Source of the DNA: Halosegnis longus
GTDB taxonomy: Archaea > Halobacteriota > Halobacteria > Halobacteriales > Haloarculaceae
Assembly: GCF_009663395.1 (NCBI RefSeq)
Contig: NZ_QKNW01000001.1
Coordinates: 124,001-188,000 of the forward strand
Reading direction: 5' to 3'
DNA: 64,000 nucleotides
Shown here piece after piece: positions 56,286 through 64,000 of this stretch; within the stretch, counting starts at the first letter, position 1, and every line of letters begins with the position of its first letter. Under the pieces are notes generated by a model that was not told where the DNA came from, made no database searches, and saw only the letters and a program-made list of their open reading frames with translations. The translations under genes were made by a program, and so were the position numbers.

Positions 56286-56921
56286 TTAGAGTTCCTCCGC
56301 AGAGAGTTCCTCGCGCTCGATACCCTCACTCGTAATGTGCGCGACGAGCGCGCCGTTGCCGGACGCGGTGTCGCGTGCGCTCGCTGCCTTCACCGCCTTC
56401 AGCGCGGCCTCCTCGGCCTCGTCCATGCTCATGCCGTCCTCGTACTCGCCTTCGAGCACGCCGTAGGCCATCTGCATCCCGGAGCCGGTCGCGCCGTAGG
56501 TGTCTTCCATGAGCCCGCCGGCCGGGTCGAGCGAGTAGAGGTGGCCGCCCGACTCGTCGACGCCGCCCAACAGCGGGACGACGCGCATCCCGCGGATGGC
56601 GTTGGCCGCCGTGGTCGAGAGCGCCTCCATGCTCATCTCCTTGCCGCGGCGCGTCTCGTACAGGCTGGTCTGGGCCTGCAGTTGGTCGGCGAAGTTCTGG
56701 CCCGCGCCGACGCTGCCGGAGATGGTGATGGCCGCCGACGGGTGAATCTCGATGATTTTGTCGGCGTTCTTGTTCGAGACGAACCGGCCGCCGAGACTCG
56801 CCCGGCGGTCGGTGGCGAGCACGACCCCCTCGTCGGCGACGATGCCGACCGTGGTCGTGCCGGTCTTGAATTCCTCGGGGGTACTCTCGGATGTACCCTT
56901 ACCTGAAGTGAATCCTTCCAT
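56286..56921 (-). CDS. psmB: Proteasome beta subunit
   Basis: 211 residues from ATG at 56921; a GTG at 56927 would add two residues. The propeptide is short (about 21 residues, GFTSGKGTSE...KTG) and the predicted catalytic Thr is the first of TTTVGIVADEGVVLATDRRAS. SVGAGQNFADQLQAQTS and GTYGATGSGMQMAYGVLE follow. Inner-ring protease subunit of the 20S core. Promoter with AGTATATG upstream; adjacent to psmA. Confidence 0.95.
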   Translation of the reverse strand: MEGFTSGKGTSESTPEEFKTGTTTVGIVADEGVVLATDRRASLGGRFVSNKNADKIIEIHPSAAITISGSVGAGQNFADQLQAQTSLYETRRGKEMSMEALSTTAANAIRGMRVVPLLGGVDESGGHLYSLDPAGGLMEDTYGATGSGMQMAYGVLEGEYEDGMSMDEAEEAALKAVKAASARDTASGNGALVAHITSEGIEREELSAEEL

Positions 56922-56946
56922 ACTCACCCACTAGGAGGGGGGCCTT

Positions 56947-56954
56947 CATATACT
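56947..56954 (-). promoter_or_regulatory. TATA box of the psmB-psmA operon
   Basis: Minus strand AGTATATG about 24-30 bases upstream of the two candidate psmB starts, consistent with leaderless or very short-leader transcription. Confidence 0.6.
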
Positions 56955-57023
56955 CTTTCGAATATCCGGATTCGCCCGCTGACAAAAGGGCTATACGCGC
57001 TGATGGGAGGTGCCCGAGGTTAA

Positions 57024-57377
<354 letters not shown>

Positions 57378-57419
57378 GCGCGGAGATACTGTTTTCACTC
57401 TCGGAACCCTCTCTCGGGT

Positions 57420-59270
57420 ATGACCGCGCCGACTCGTGTCGTCTACGCTGGGACGACGGCTGAGAGCCCTCCCGAGGGTGTTACCGACGCGTTCGACGTG
57501 GAGGTCGCGACCGAACACGACGCCGTCATCACCGCGGTGGCGACCGCCGACTGTCTCGTCGTCGCCGACATCGACTCGCCGCTCTCGCTCGTCGCGTCCG
57601 TGCGCACGGTGTCGTCGCTGCCCGTCGTCCTCTACGGCGACGGCGACGAGCGGTTCGTCAGCGACGCCGTCTCCGTCGGCATCAGCGAGTACGTCGCCCG
57701 GAGCCGCGACGGCGACGCGGCGAGACTGGCGACAGCGATAGCCGACGTCGTCGCCGACAGACTGGGGACGGCGCTGCTCCAGACCGCCCTCGACCGCTCG
57801 CCAATCGGGACGCTCATCCTCGACAGCGAGCGCCGAATCACGTGGGCGAACGACGCCGTCTGTGACTACTTCGGCCTCGACCGCGAGACGATTGTCGGGC
57901 GGTCGAAGCCGGAGCTCCTGCGGGAGGATATGGCCGACGTGCTCGCGCCGGGCCAGACGTTGACGCGCGACGTGCTGGCCAGCTACGACGCCGGCGAGGA
58001 TATCGAGCGCTTGGAGCTACACGTCACGGGAGGGTCGGTCCCCGAGCGGTGGCTGGACTACTGGAGCATCCGGCTCACACCGGGAGACCAGCCCAGCCCC
58101 CGCGTCGAGCAGTTCTACGACATCACCGAGCGCAAGCGGCTCGAAGCCGAACTCTCCTCGGAGCTCGACGCGCTCGAACAGCTCTATGAGGTGTCGGCGA
58201 GCGACCGACCGTTCCGCGAGAAGGTGACCGAGCTGCTCGAATACGGCACGGAGCGGATGGACGCGAGCATCGGAGCACTCAATCAGATCGACGGCGACGT
58301 ACAGCGGAACGTCGTGGCCGTCGGCGACGGCGCGGCGTCGATACCAACCGTGACGCCGGCCAACGAGGCGTTCTGTCGCCGGACCGTCGAGAGCGACGGT
58401 CTCGTCGCGGCCAAGAACACCGCCGACGAGTTCGGCGACGACACGGCCGTCGAGCGGTGGGGAGCAGTCTGTTACATCGGCGGCAAGGTCGTCGTTGACG
58501 GCGAGCCGTTCGGGTCGCTGTGTTTCATGGACGGCGAACCCAAGAGCCGGGAGTTCTCCGCGTTCGACGAGACGTTCGTCCGCCTGCTCGCGCGGTGGGT
58601 GAGCTACGAGCTAGAGCGCGAACAGGCTGCCGCGGAGCTGGCGCGGGAAAACGAGCGGCTCGAACGGTTCGCGTCGGTCGTGAGCCACGACCTCCGGTCC
58701 CCGCTGTCGGTGGCGACGGGCTACATGCAGATGGCCTACGAAGACGGCGACGAGGACGCCTACGAGCGCGTCGTCAACTCGCTCGAACGCATGGACGACA
58801 TCATCGACGACGTGCTGGCGGTGACGCGCCAGGGCGGCGAGGTGACGGACCCGACGACGGTCGACCTCGCCGCCCTCGCGCGGAGTGCGTGGGAGGTGAC
58901 TGACGCCGACGCCGCGACGCTCACAGCCGACTCCGTCACCGTCGAGGGTGACGCCGACCGGCTCCAGCGGCTGTTCGAGAACCTCTTTCGCAACGCCGTC
59001 GAGCACGGCGGCGCGACGGAGATACGCGTGGGGCCCCTCGACGACGAGGACGGCTTCTACGTCGAGGACGACGGCTCCGGCATCCCGGCCGAGGACCGCG
59101 AGCAGGTGTTCGACGACGGCTTCACCACCTCCGACAGCGGAACGGGGTTCGGACTCGCCATCGTGAAGGCCGCCGCCGAGGCCCACGGCTGGGAGCCGTC
59201 GGTCACCGAGAGCGCGTCCGGCGGGGCGCGCTTCGAGTTCACGCCGCGGACGAGCAGCATCTACGCCTGA
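57420..59270 (+). CDS. Soluble multidomain sensor histidine kinase
   Basis: 616 residues, no transmembrane segment. Order: receiver-like N-terminus (~5-110), PAS (~115-240, IGTLILDSERRITWAN), GAF (~245-400, ASIGALNQIDGDV), HisKA with VVSHDLRSPLSVATGY near 420 (phosphorylated His), HATPase with FRNAVEHGG, DDGSGIP and GTGFGLAIVK (~510-605). The receiver-like start lacks an obvious complete phospho-acceptor set. Senses a cytoplasmic signal; no response regulator is nearby. Convergent with tmcA. Confidence 0.9.
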   Translation: MTAPTRVVYAGTTAESPPEGVTDAFDVEVATEHDAVITAVATADCLVVADIDSPLSLVASVRTVSSLPVVLYGDGDERFVSDAVSVGISEYVARSRDGDAARLATAIADVVADRLGTALLQTALDRSPIGTLILDSERRITWANDAVCDYFGLDRETIVGRSKPELLREDMADVLAPGQTLTRDVLASYDAGEDIERLELHVTGGSVPERWLDYWSIRLTPGDQPSPRVEQFYDITERKRLEAELSSELDALEQLYEVSASDRPFREKVTELLEYGTERMDASIGALNQIDGDVQRNVVAVGDGAASIPTVTPANEAFCRRTVESDGLVAAKNTADEFGDDTAVERWGAVCYIGGKVVVDGEPFGSLCFMDGEPKSREFSAFDETFVRLLARWVSYELEREQAAAELARENERLERFASVVSHDLRSPLSVATGYMQMAYEDGDEDAYERVVNSLERMDDIIDDVLAVTRQGGEVTDPTTVDLAALARSAWEVTDADAATLTADSVTVEGDADRLQRLFENLFRNAVEHGGATEIRVGPLDDEDGFYVEDDGSGIPAEDREQVFDDGFTTSDSGTGFGLAIVKAAAEAHGWEPSVTESASGGARFEFTPRTSSIYA

Positions 59271-61558
59271 TACCGGGCGCGTTCGCGGGCGACCGTCTCC
59301 GTGCCGTACGCGTCGAGTAGCGTTTTCATCGCCTCGCCGAACGCGAGCGCACACTGCCGAGTGGAGACGTAGTCGAGGTCGTCTGCGACCTCTTCCCACG
59401 GGCGACACTGGAGCGCCTTCGCGACGAGCAGTGCGGCATCGTCGCCTGTCACGACCCCGTCCGCGAGTCCACGGAGCGCGAGCGTCTGGAACGGTCGCGG
59501 GGCGAAGTCGTAGTGGCCCGGGCCGTAGGCGGCCGCGGCGACGGCACGCCACTCCCGCTGCGTCAAATCGAGCGAGAACTCGCCGTCGACGGCCCGAAGC
59601 GTTCCGGCGACGATGGCCGGCTCACACCCGGCGAGCCCGTCAGCGAGCACGGAGCCGATGCGCCGGCGGAACCACCGGTCGTTGCGCGCGAGCAGGTCGT
59701 CGCCGGCCTCGGTCAGCGGGTGAACCAACAGCGTCGAGTGTTCGCCGGAGCGGTCGTTGCGCGTCGTGGACAGGTGGACCGTCCGGTAGCCGGCCGCCCG
59801 CCAGAACCGGAGCAGCGGCGGGGTCGCACCGAAGCCGACGCCGAGATAATCGAAGGGACCGCCCGCTCGTTCGTGACGGACGGCGAGCGGGTCGCGGGCG
59901 TCGGTGTTGCCGGCGTGGGGTGCGCTCGTCCCGGCGGTCGAGAACTCCTCGCGAATCGAATCGAGGAGCTTGGTACCGAGCCCAGCGTCGCGAGCGCGTT
60001 CGTGGACGGCGATGCGAACGACGCGAAGCCCGCGCGGCAGTCCGGCCTCGGGGTCGCGAAGTTGCGAGGTGAGCAGGTCCGGCAGCATGTTGCCGGGGAC
60101 GCGCTCGCCCTCGTACATCCGTTCACAGCGGCCGGGCGAGAGTCCACCCTCCCACCCGAGGAGGGCGACGGCGACGACGTGGCCCTCGTGGCGGAGCGCG
60201 CGCACGGTGAGATTCGGCCCGTCGAGCAGTCGGGCGAGGTCGTCCGGCTCCGTCCGGTAGTGGGCGGCCACGAGCAGCCCGAACGTCTCGCGCAACAGGT
60301 GTTCGTCTGCGAGCAGCGCGTCCGGGTGAGTTTGAACGTACTCGGTCGTCTCCGGGGTTGCATCCGCAACGAGCGGGGCGACCGGCGGACGGGCGTCGAA
60401 ACACAGCGCCCGGAACGCCCACACCTCGATTGGGTCACAGGGCGCGTACCGAATCGGGTCGGCGAGGGTCGGCTCCGAAATCGTGCGGTCGGTGTCGCGG
60501 AGCCAGTCGCGAAAGCGCACGTCGAAGCCGCGACCGGCCCCCTCGTACCCGTGGACGGTGGTGGTGAACGCGATCGGAACCTCGGTCTCGACGAGCGACT
60601 GGAGGATTCGAACGGGGACGGCGGCGGCCTCGTCCACCAGAATCACATCTGCCGTCTCGTCGTCAACAGCCTCCGGCGGTGGGGCGTACCTGATTCGCCC
60701 GTTCGTTGCGAGCACGGGGTGTTCTGCGGGGCGGTCGCGGAACGCGTCGAGGCTCCGGAGCGTCGTCTCGGCGCGGTCGAACACCTCGGCGGCGTTCTGG
60801 TAGCCCGGTGCGGTGACGAGCACCTCGTTTCCCTCGGCAGCGAGGGCAGCGGCGGCGAGTCCGGCGGCGGCGGATTTCCCGCGCCCGCGGTCGGCCTCCA
60901 CGACGACGACACCGTCCGGGTCGCGCAGCGCCTCTAGCGCGTGGACGGCGTCGCGCTGGTCGGCCGTGAGACACGCCTCGTACACCGCCGCCGGGAAGTC
61001 GTGGGCGTCGGGAACGTCGGGAGCCGGGGTCGGTCGACGCGGAGCCGGGTGAGTACGCCCGTCAGCCGCCCACGTCTCGGCGTCGGCGTCGTAGACGGCG
61101 ATACCGCGGTGGGCGCGCATCGTCGCGGCGAGTCGCTCGCGGAACCGACCGGTCACGTCCGCCCGCTCGAAGGGGGGTATCGCGAGCCGTTCGGTGAAGC
61201 TATCGTCGGTCGTCGGCCACGCGTCGAGCGGCGGGGCGAGCACGAGCAGGAGTCCGCCGCCGTCGACGGCACCGACGGCGCGGCCGAGGGCGTTCGGCCG
61301 GCAGCTATCGTGACAGTCCGCGACGACGGCCTCGCGGGTGCGCCCGAGCAAGTCGTCGGAGCTATCGGTGCGCAGATGCTCGGCCGGACAAATGTCGCCG
61401 TCGCTGAGACAGGTGGTGTCGGTACCGTCGATGTCGGCGGCTTCGAGAACCCGGCGAGCCGCGGCGTAGCAGTGCTCACGCGACCCGTGGACGAGGAGCG
61501 CCCGGCGCTCGTTCGTCGTCCGGGCTTCCTCACGTAGTGCGCGCACGGTCGCGTCCAT
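59261..61558 (-). CDS. tmcA: tRNA(Met) cytidine acetyltransferase TmcA
   Basis: 765 residues from ATG at 61558 (the frame above to 62242 is a shadow of the MDR gene). N-terminal DUF1726-type part, then an RNA-helicase-like domain with EADRGRGKSAAAG (Walker A) and VDEAAAVPVRIL (DEAA), then a GNAT domain with VVRIAVHERARDAGLGTKLL and a C-terminal tRNA-binding region. Acetylates cytidine in tRNA (and, in some archaea, widely in RNA) using ATP and acetyl-CoA. Overlaps the convergent sensor kinase by 10 bases. Confidence 0.94.
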   Translation of the reverse strand: MDATVRALREEARTTNERRALLVHGSREHCYAAARRVLEAADIDGTDTTCLSDGDICPAEHLRTDSSDDLLGRTREAVVADCHDSCRPNALGRAVGAVDGGGLLLVLAPPLDAWPTTDDSFTERLAIPPFERADVTGRFRERLAATMRAHRGIAVYDADAETWAADGRTHPAPRRPTPAPDVPDAHDFPAAVYEACLTADQRDAVHALEALRDPDGVVVVEADRGRGKSAAAGLAAAALAAEGNEVLVTAPGYQNAAEVFDRAETTLRSLDAFRDRPAEHPVLATNGRIRYAPPPEAVDDETADVILVDEAAAVPVRILQSLVETEVPIAFTTTVHGYEGAGRGFDVRFRDWLRDTDRTISEPTLADPIRYAPCDPIEVWAFRALCFDARPPVAPLVADATPETTEYVQTHPDALLADEHLLRETFGLLVAAHYRTEPDDLARLLDGPNLTVRALRHEGHVVAVALLGWEGGLSPGRCERMYEGERVPGNMLPDLLTSQLRDPEAGLPRGLRVVRIAVHERARDAGLGTKLLDSIREEFSTAGTSAPHAGNTDARDPLAVRHERAGGPFDYLGVGFGATPPLLRFWRAAGYRTVHLSTTRNDRSGEHSTLLVHPLTEAGDDLLARNDRWFRRRIGSVLADGLAGCEPAIVAGTLRAVDGEFSLDLTQREWRAVAAAAYGPGHYDFAPRPFQTLALRGLADGVVTGDDAALLVAKALQCRPWEEVADDLDYVSTRQCALAFGEAMKTLLDAYGTETVARERARYQA

Positions 61559-61630
61559 ACCCGTGAACGGGCGAGCGAGCCGAAAGCCGGTTTCGGTACG
61601 GTCAAGGGGGCCCCGCGTGGAGACGGGTGC

Positions 61631-62653
61631 ATGGAGACACGACAGTGGACGCTGGCCTCGCGGCCGACGGGAGAACCGACGATAGAGAACTTCGAACTGC
61701 AGAGCGTGGAGCTGGACGACCCAGGTCAGGGCGAGGTGCTGGTCCACACCCTGTATCAGTCCGTGGACCCCTACATGCGCGGCCGGATGCGAGACGCCGA
61801 GAGCTACGCCGACCCGTGGGAGGTCGGGGACCCGATGCGCGCCGCGGTCGTCGGTGAGGTCGTCGAGTCTGCCCACCCGCAGTTCGAGCAGGGCGACGTG
61901 GTGCAGGCCGAGGAGGGGTTGTGGGCCGAACACGCCGTCCTCGACGGCGACAGCCTCCGTCCCGCACGGACGGGCGCGGCCCCGGTCTCGACCGCACTCG
62001 GCGTGCTCGGGATGCCGGGCGTGACGGGCTACTGGGGGATTCTCGACGTCGGCTCCCCACAGCCGGGCGACACGGTCGTCGTCAGCGCGGCCGCCGGCGC
62101 GGTCGGCAGCGTCGTCGGACAGGTCGCCAAGCTCGGTGGGTGTGACGTGGTCGGCATCGCCGGCGCGGACGAGAAGCTGGAGTGGCTCACCGAGGACCTC
62201 GGCTTCGACGCGGCAATCAACTACAAGACGGAGAACGTCCACAAGCGCCTGCGCGAAGAGACCGACGGCGTCGACGTCTACTTCGACAACGTCGGCGGCG
62301 AGGTGACCGACGCGGTGTGGGACCTGCTGAACGTCCGCGCCCGCGTCGTCGTCTGTGGCCAGATTGCGCTGTACAACGCGACGGAGGTGCCGACCGGGCC
62401 GCGAAAGCTCGCGAAGCTCATCGAGACGCGCGCGACGGTCGAGGGCGTGCTCGTGCGCGACTACGGTCCCGAGCAGTGGGGCGAGGCGCTCCAGCAGCTG
62501 GGCGAGTGGGTCGCGACCGGCGAGGTCGACTACCGCGAGAACGTGGTCGACGGGTTCGAGAACGCGCCCGACGCGTTCCTCGGCTTGTTCGAGGGGGTCA
62601 ACATCGGCAAGCAGGTCGTGAAGGTGAGCGACGCCGAGTACGCCGATATCTGA
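61631..62653 (+). CDS. Zn-independent MDR NADP-dependent oxidoreductase (CurA/leukotriene B4 12-hydroxydehydrogenase type)
   Basis: 340 residues from ATG at 61631. SVDPYMRGRMRD near 50, GMPGVTGYWGILDVG, VVSAAAGAVGSVVGQVAK (nucleotide loop), DVYFDNVGGEVTDAV and NATEVPTGPRKL identify the 2-alkenal/15-oxoprostaglandin reductase class of MDR enzymes. Reduces double bonds of enones with NADPH; natural substrate in haloarchaea unknown. Divergent from tmcA; followed by a 200-base leader for the ribosomal operon. Confidence 0.92.
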   Translation: METRQWTLASRPTGEPTIENFELQSVELDDPGQGEVLVHTLYQSVDPYMRGRMRDAESYADPWEVGDPMRAAVVGEVVESAHPQFEQGDVVQAEEGLWAEHAVLDGDSLRPARTGAAPVSTALGVLGMPGVTGYWGILDVGSPQPGDTVVVSAAAGAVGSVVGQVAKLGGCDVVGIAGADEKLEWLTEDLGFDAAINYKTENVHKRLREETDGVDVYFDNVGGEVTDAVWDLLNVRARVVVCGQIALYNATEVPTGPRKLAKLIETRATVEGVLVRDYGPEQWGEALQQLGEWVATGEVDYRENVVDGFENAPDAFLGLFEGVNIGKQVVKVSDAEYADI

Positions 62654-62853
62654 CGAACGGCCGTGCGACAGCGGCCCACAGCCGGCCGCGTTCGGACACC
62701 CTTTTATGCTCGCGTTCGGTATGACAGGCTACAGCCGACACGCAGTTGTGATGCCCCTAGCCAAGGATTAACGCGGTACGGGAAACTGTGCCGTAGACCC
62801 ACTCGGGTCGAGGCGGGGGGGTGCGAGCTGACGTGTCGGAGGTGACCACACAC
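62654..62853 (+). promoter_or_regulatory. Promoter and structured leader of the L7Ae operon
   Basis: TATA-like TTTTATGC at 62702-62709 predicts a start near 62730 and a leader of about 125 bases, long for this window where most genes are leaderless. Stems seen: CGGTAC/GTGCCG (U-G included) around 62774-62793 and GACCC-ACTC-GGGTC near 62796-62809. A box C-like GTGATGC (62748-62754) and a box D-like CTGA (62828-62831) flank them, so an L7Ae-binding kink-turn is conceivable. L7Ae is known to bind kink-turns in its own mRNA in another archaeon; here it is inference. Confidence 0.45.
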
Positions 62854-63216
62854 ATGCCAGTATACGTAGACTACGACGTTCCTGCAGACCTCGAAGACGA
62901 CGCCCTCGCGGCGCTCGAGGTTGCACGGGACACAGGCGCGGTGAAGAAGGGTACGAACGAAACGACGAAGGCAGTCGAGCGCGGCAACGCCGAGCTCGTC
63001 TTTGTCGCAGAGGATGTCTCCCCGGAGGAGGTCGTGATGCACCTCCCCGAGATTGCGGGCGAGCGTGACATCCCACACATCTTCGTCGAGACACAGGACG
63101 ACCTCGGACACGCGGCCGGGCTGTCGGTCGGCTCCGCCGCCGCCGCCATCACGGACGCAGGCGAGGCCGTCAACGACGTCGAGGATATCACCTCGAAGGT
63201 CGAGGAGCTGAACTAA
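62854..63216 (+). CDS. rpl7ae: 50S ribosomal protein L7Ae
   Basis: 120 residues from ATG at 62854. Starts [18 protein letters not shown], then [18 protein letters not shown] (the conserved kink-turn binding GTNE motif), [16 protein letters not shown] and [14 protein letters not shown]7Ae is part of the ribosome and of box C/D and H/ACA RNPs and RNase P. First gene of a conserved L7Ae-S28e-L24e-NDK operon, 7 bases before rps28e. Confidence 0.97.
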   Translation: MPVYVDYDVPADLEDDALAALEVARDTGAVKKGTNETTKAVERGNAELVFVAEDVSPEEVVMHLPEIAGERDIPHIFVETQDDLGHAAGLSVGSAAAAITDAGEAVNDVEDITSKVEELN

Positions 63217-63220
63217 GCCC

Positions 63221-63445
63221 ATGTCGGCAGAAGAGACTGAGAGCGACGCCACGTCCGCCGAGGTCATCGAGGTCGTCGGAAAGACCGGGATGCACGGCGA
63301 GGCGATGCAGGTAAAGTGCCGCATCAAGGAGGGTGAGAATCAGGGCCGCATCATCACGCGGAACTGTCTCGGTCCCGTCCGCGTCGGTGATGTGGTGCAA
63401 CTGCGCGAAACCGCCCGAGAGGCGGACTCCATCGGAGGTCAGTAA
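63221..63445 (+). CDS. rps28e: 30S ribosomal protein S28e
   Basis: 74 residues from ATG at 63221. [20 protein letters not shown] and [21 protein letters not shown] are the S28e OB-fold signature. N-terminal acidic extension of about 12 residues. Stop overlaps the start of rpl24e by one base (TAATG), so translation is coupled. Confidence 0.97.
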   Translation: MSAEETESDATSAEVIEVVGKTGMHGEAMQVKCRIKEGENQGRIITRNCLGPVRVGDVVQLRETAREADSIGGQ

Positions 63446-63825
63446 TGCCACGAACGCGAGAATGTGATTTCTGTGGCGCGGACATCGAACCCGGCACGGG
63501 GACGATGCTCGTGCTCAACGACGGTAGCACACACCACTTCTGCTCGGCGAAGTGCGAGAAGAACGTCGACCTCGGGCGCGAAGCCCGCGACCTCGAGTGG
63601 ACCGAGTCCGGTCAGCGCCAGTCCGGCCCGCAGACGACCCAGCCGGAGCCGGAACCGGTCGAAGAGGTCGAGGACGCTGACGAGGAGGCTGAAGCGACCG
63701 AGGACGCCGAAACCGAGGCGTCCGAGGAGTCGGACGAATCCGACACCGAGGAATCGGAGGCCGAAGCTGAGGAAGCTGAGGAAGCCGAGGAAGCCGCTGC
63801 CGACGAGGAGGACGACGAGGAATGA
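63445..63825 (+). CDS. rpl24e: 50S ribosomal protein L24e with a long acidic tail
   Basis: 126 residues. Residues 1-60 are the L24e zinc-ribbon: [20 protein letters not shown], then [25 protein letters not shown] with the second cysteine pair. Archaeal L24e is usually 55-70 residues; here a further ~65-residue tail of Glu, Ala, Asp and Ser ([23 protein letters not shown]) follows. Overlaps ndk by 4 bases. The tail is in frame and its codons look like the host's. Confidence 0.94.
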   Translation: MPRTRECDFCGADIEPGTGTMLVLNDGSTHHFCSAKCEKNVDLGREARDLEWTESGQRQSGPQTTQPEPEPVEEVEDADEEAEATEDAETEASEESDESDTEESEAEAEEAEEAEEAAADEEDDEE

Positions 63826-64000
63826 GCCACCACGACGAGCGGACGTTCGTGATGGTCAAGCCCGACGGCGTCCAGCGCGGTCTCATCGGCGACATCGTCT
63901 CCCGGTTCGAGGACCGCGGGCTGAAGCTGGTCGGCGGGAAGTTCATGGAGATCGACGAGGAGCTCGCCCACGAGCACTACGGTGAACACGAGGACGAGCC
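63822..64000 (+). CDS. ndk: Nucleoside diphosphate kinase (3'-truncated by window edge)
   Basis: First 59 residues visible, from ATG at 63822. [20 protein letters not shown] is the conserved NDK N-terminus with the nucleotide-binding KPDGVQR, then [16 protein letters not shown]. Transfers phosphate between NDPs and NTPs. Overlaps the rpl24e stop (ATGA), continuing the ribosomal operon, which in archaea usually runs on to the initiation factor IF5B. Confidence 0.95.
   Translation, partial: MSHHDERTFVMVKPDGVQRGLIGDIVSRFEDRGLKLVGGKFMEIDEELAHEHYGEHEDE

Noticed and set aside
62721..62771. 16-codon ORF in the L7Ae leader (MTGYSRHAVVM...) as an upstream ORF
   Set aside because: Its ATG lies about 17 bases after the TATA element, upstream of the predicted start site, so it would not be translated.

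Overview
The window is a gene-dense, high-GC stretch of a haloarchaeal (class Halobacteria) chromosome. The evidence is the strongly acidic proteins, many ATG/GTG starts about 26 bases after a TATA-like element (leaderless transcripts), Tat-type lipoprotein signals, and archaeal genes such as the 20S proteasome, Pelota, TmcA, GTP cyclohydrolase III, L7Ae/S28e/L24e, FolD and a TbsP-type regulator. I cannot name the genus. No plasmid origin, IS element, provirus or CRISPR array is visible; the region looks like core genome with a few lineage-specific small genes.

Layout. 1-3489: succinate dehydrogenase operon sdhC(partial)-D-B-A, closed by a strong hairpin. 3758-8473: GlmU-type sugar nucleotidyltransferase, an SDR, small zinc and membrane proteins, tRNA-Thr(UGU), a GNAT and phosphoglycerate kinase. 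8593-13904: a complete branched-chain amino-acid-type ABC transporter (permeases, two ATPases, and a convergent Tat lipoprotein binding protein). 13965-24735: GTP cyclohydrolase III with a Yip1 protein, thymidine kinase, FMN reductase, MutY, a UbiA prenyltransferase, AI-2E transporter, PadR regulator and amphi-Trp protein. 24914-31134: DUF1028, a frameshifted small gene, zinc-ribbon protein, a coupled CoA-transferase/DRE-TIM aldolase pair, and a folD-NUDIX pair. 31311-37798: glyA, a TbsP-type regulator with a clear promoter, a YcaO protein, a DUF63 membrane protein and an inositol-monophosphatase family protein.

37863-49609: small haloarchaeal proteins; tRNA-Leu(CAA) preceded by a partial, interrupted tandem copy of itself; two convergent metallo-beta-lactamase proteins; the ribosome-rescue cluster rqcH-DUF4013-pelA; and an RNase Z-like protein divergent from an Lhr-type helicase. 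49668-61558: a Dna2-like nuclease-helicase with Fe-S cysteines, a VapBC module, moaA, a psmB-psmA proteasome operon, ferredoxin, a soluble sensor kinase and tmcA. 61631-64000: an MDR oxidoreductase and the ribosomal operon L7Ae-S28e-L24e-ndk (ndk cut by the window edge).

Functional themes are aerobic energy metabolism, one-carbon/folate metabolism, and translation quality control plus protein turnover (RqcH, Pelota, TmcA, L7Ae, proteasome). The points most worth a second look are the interrupted tRNA-Leu duplication, the frameshifted gene at 26040-26514, the YcaO fusion beside the TbsP-type regulator, the structured L7Ae leader, the acidic tail on L24e, the rqcH/pelA neighbourhood, the adjacent psmB-psmA pair, and the palindromes at the vapBC and tbsP promoters.
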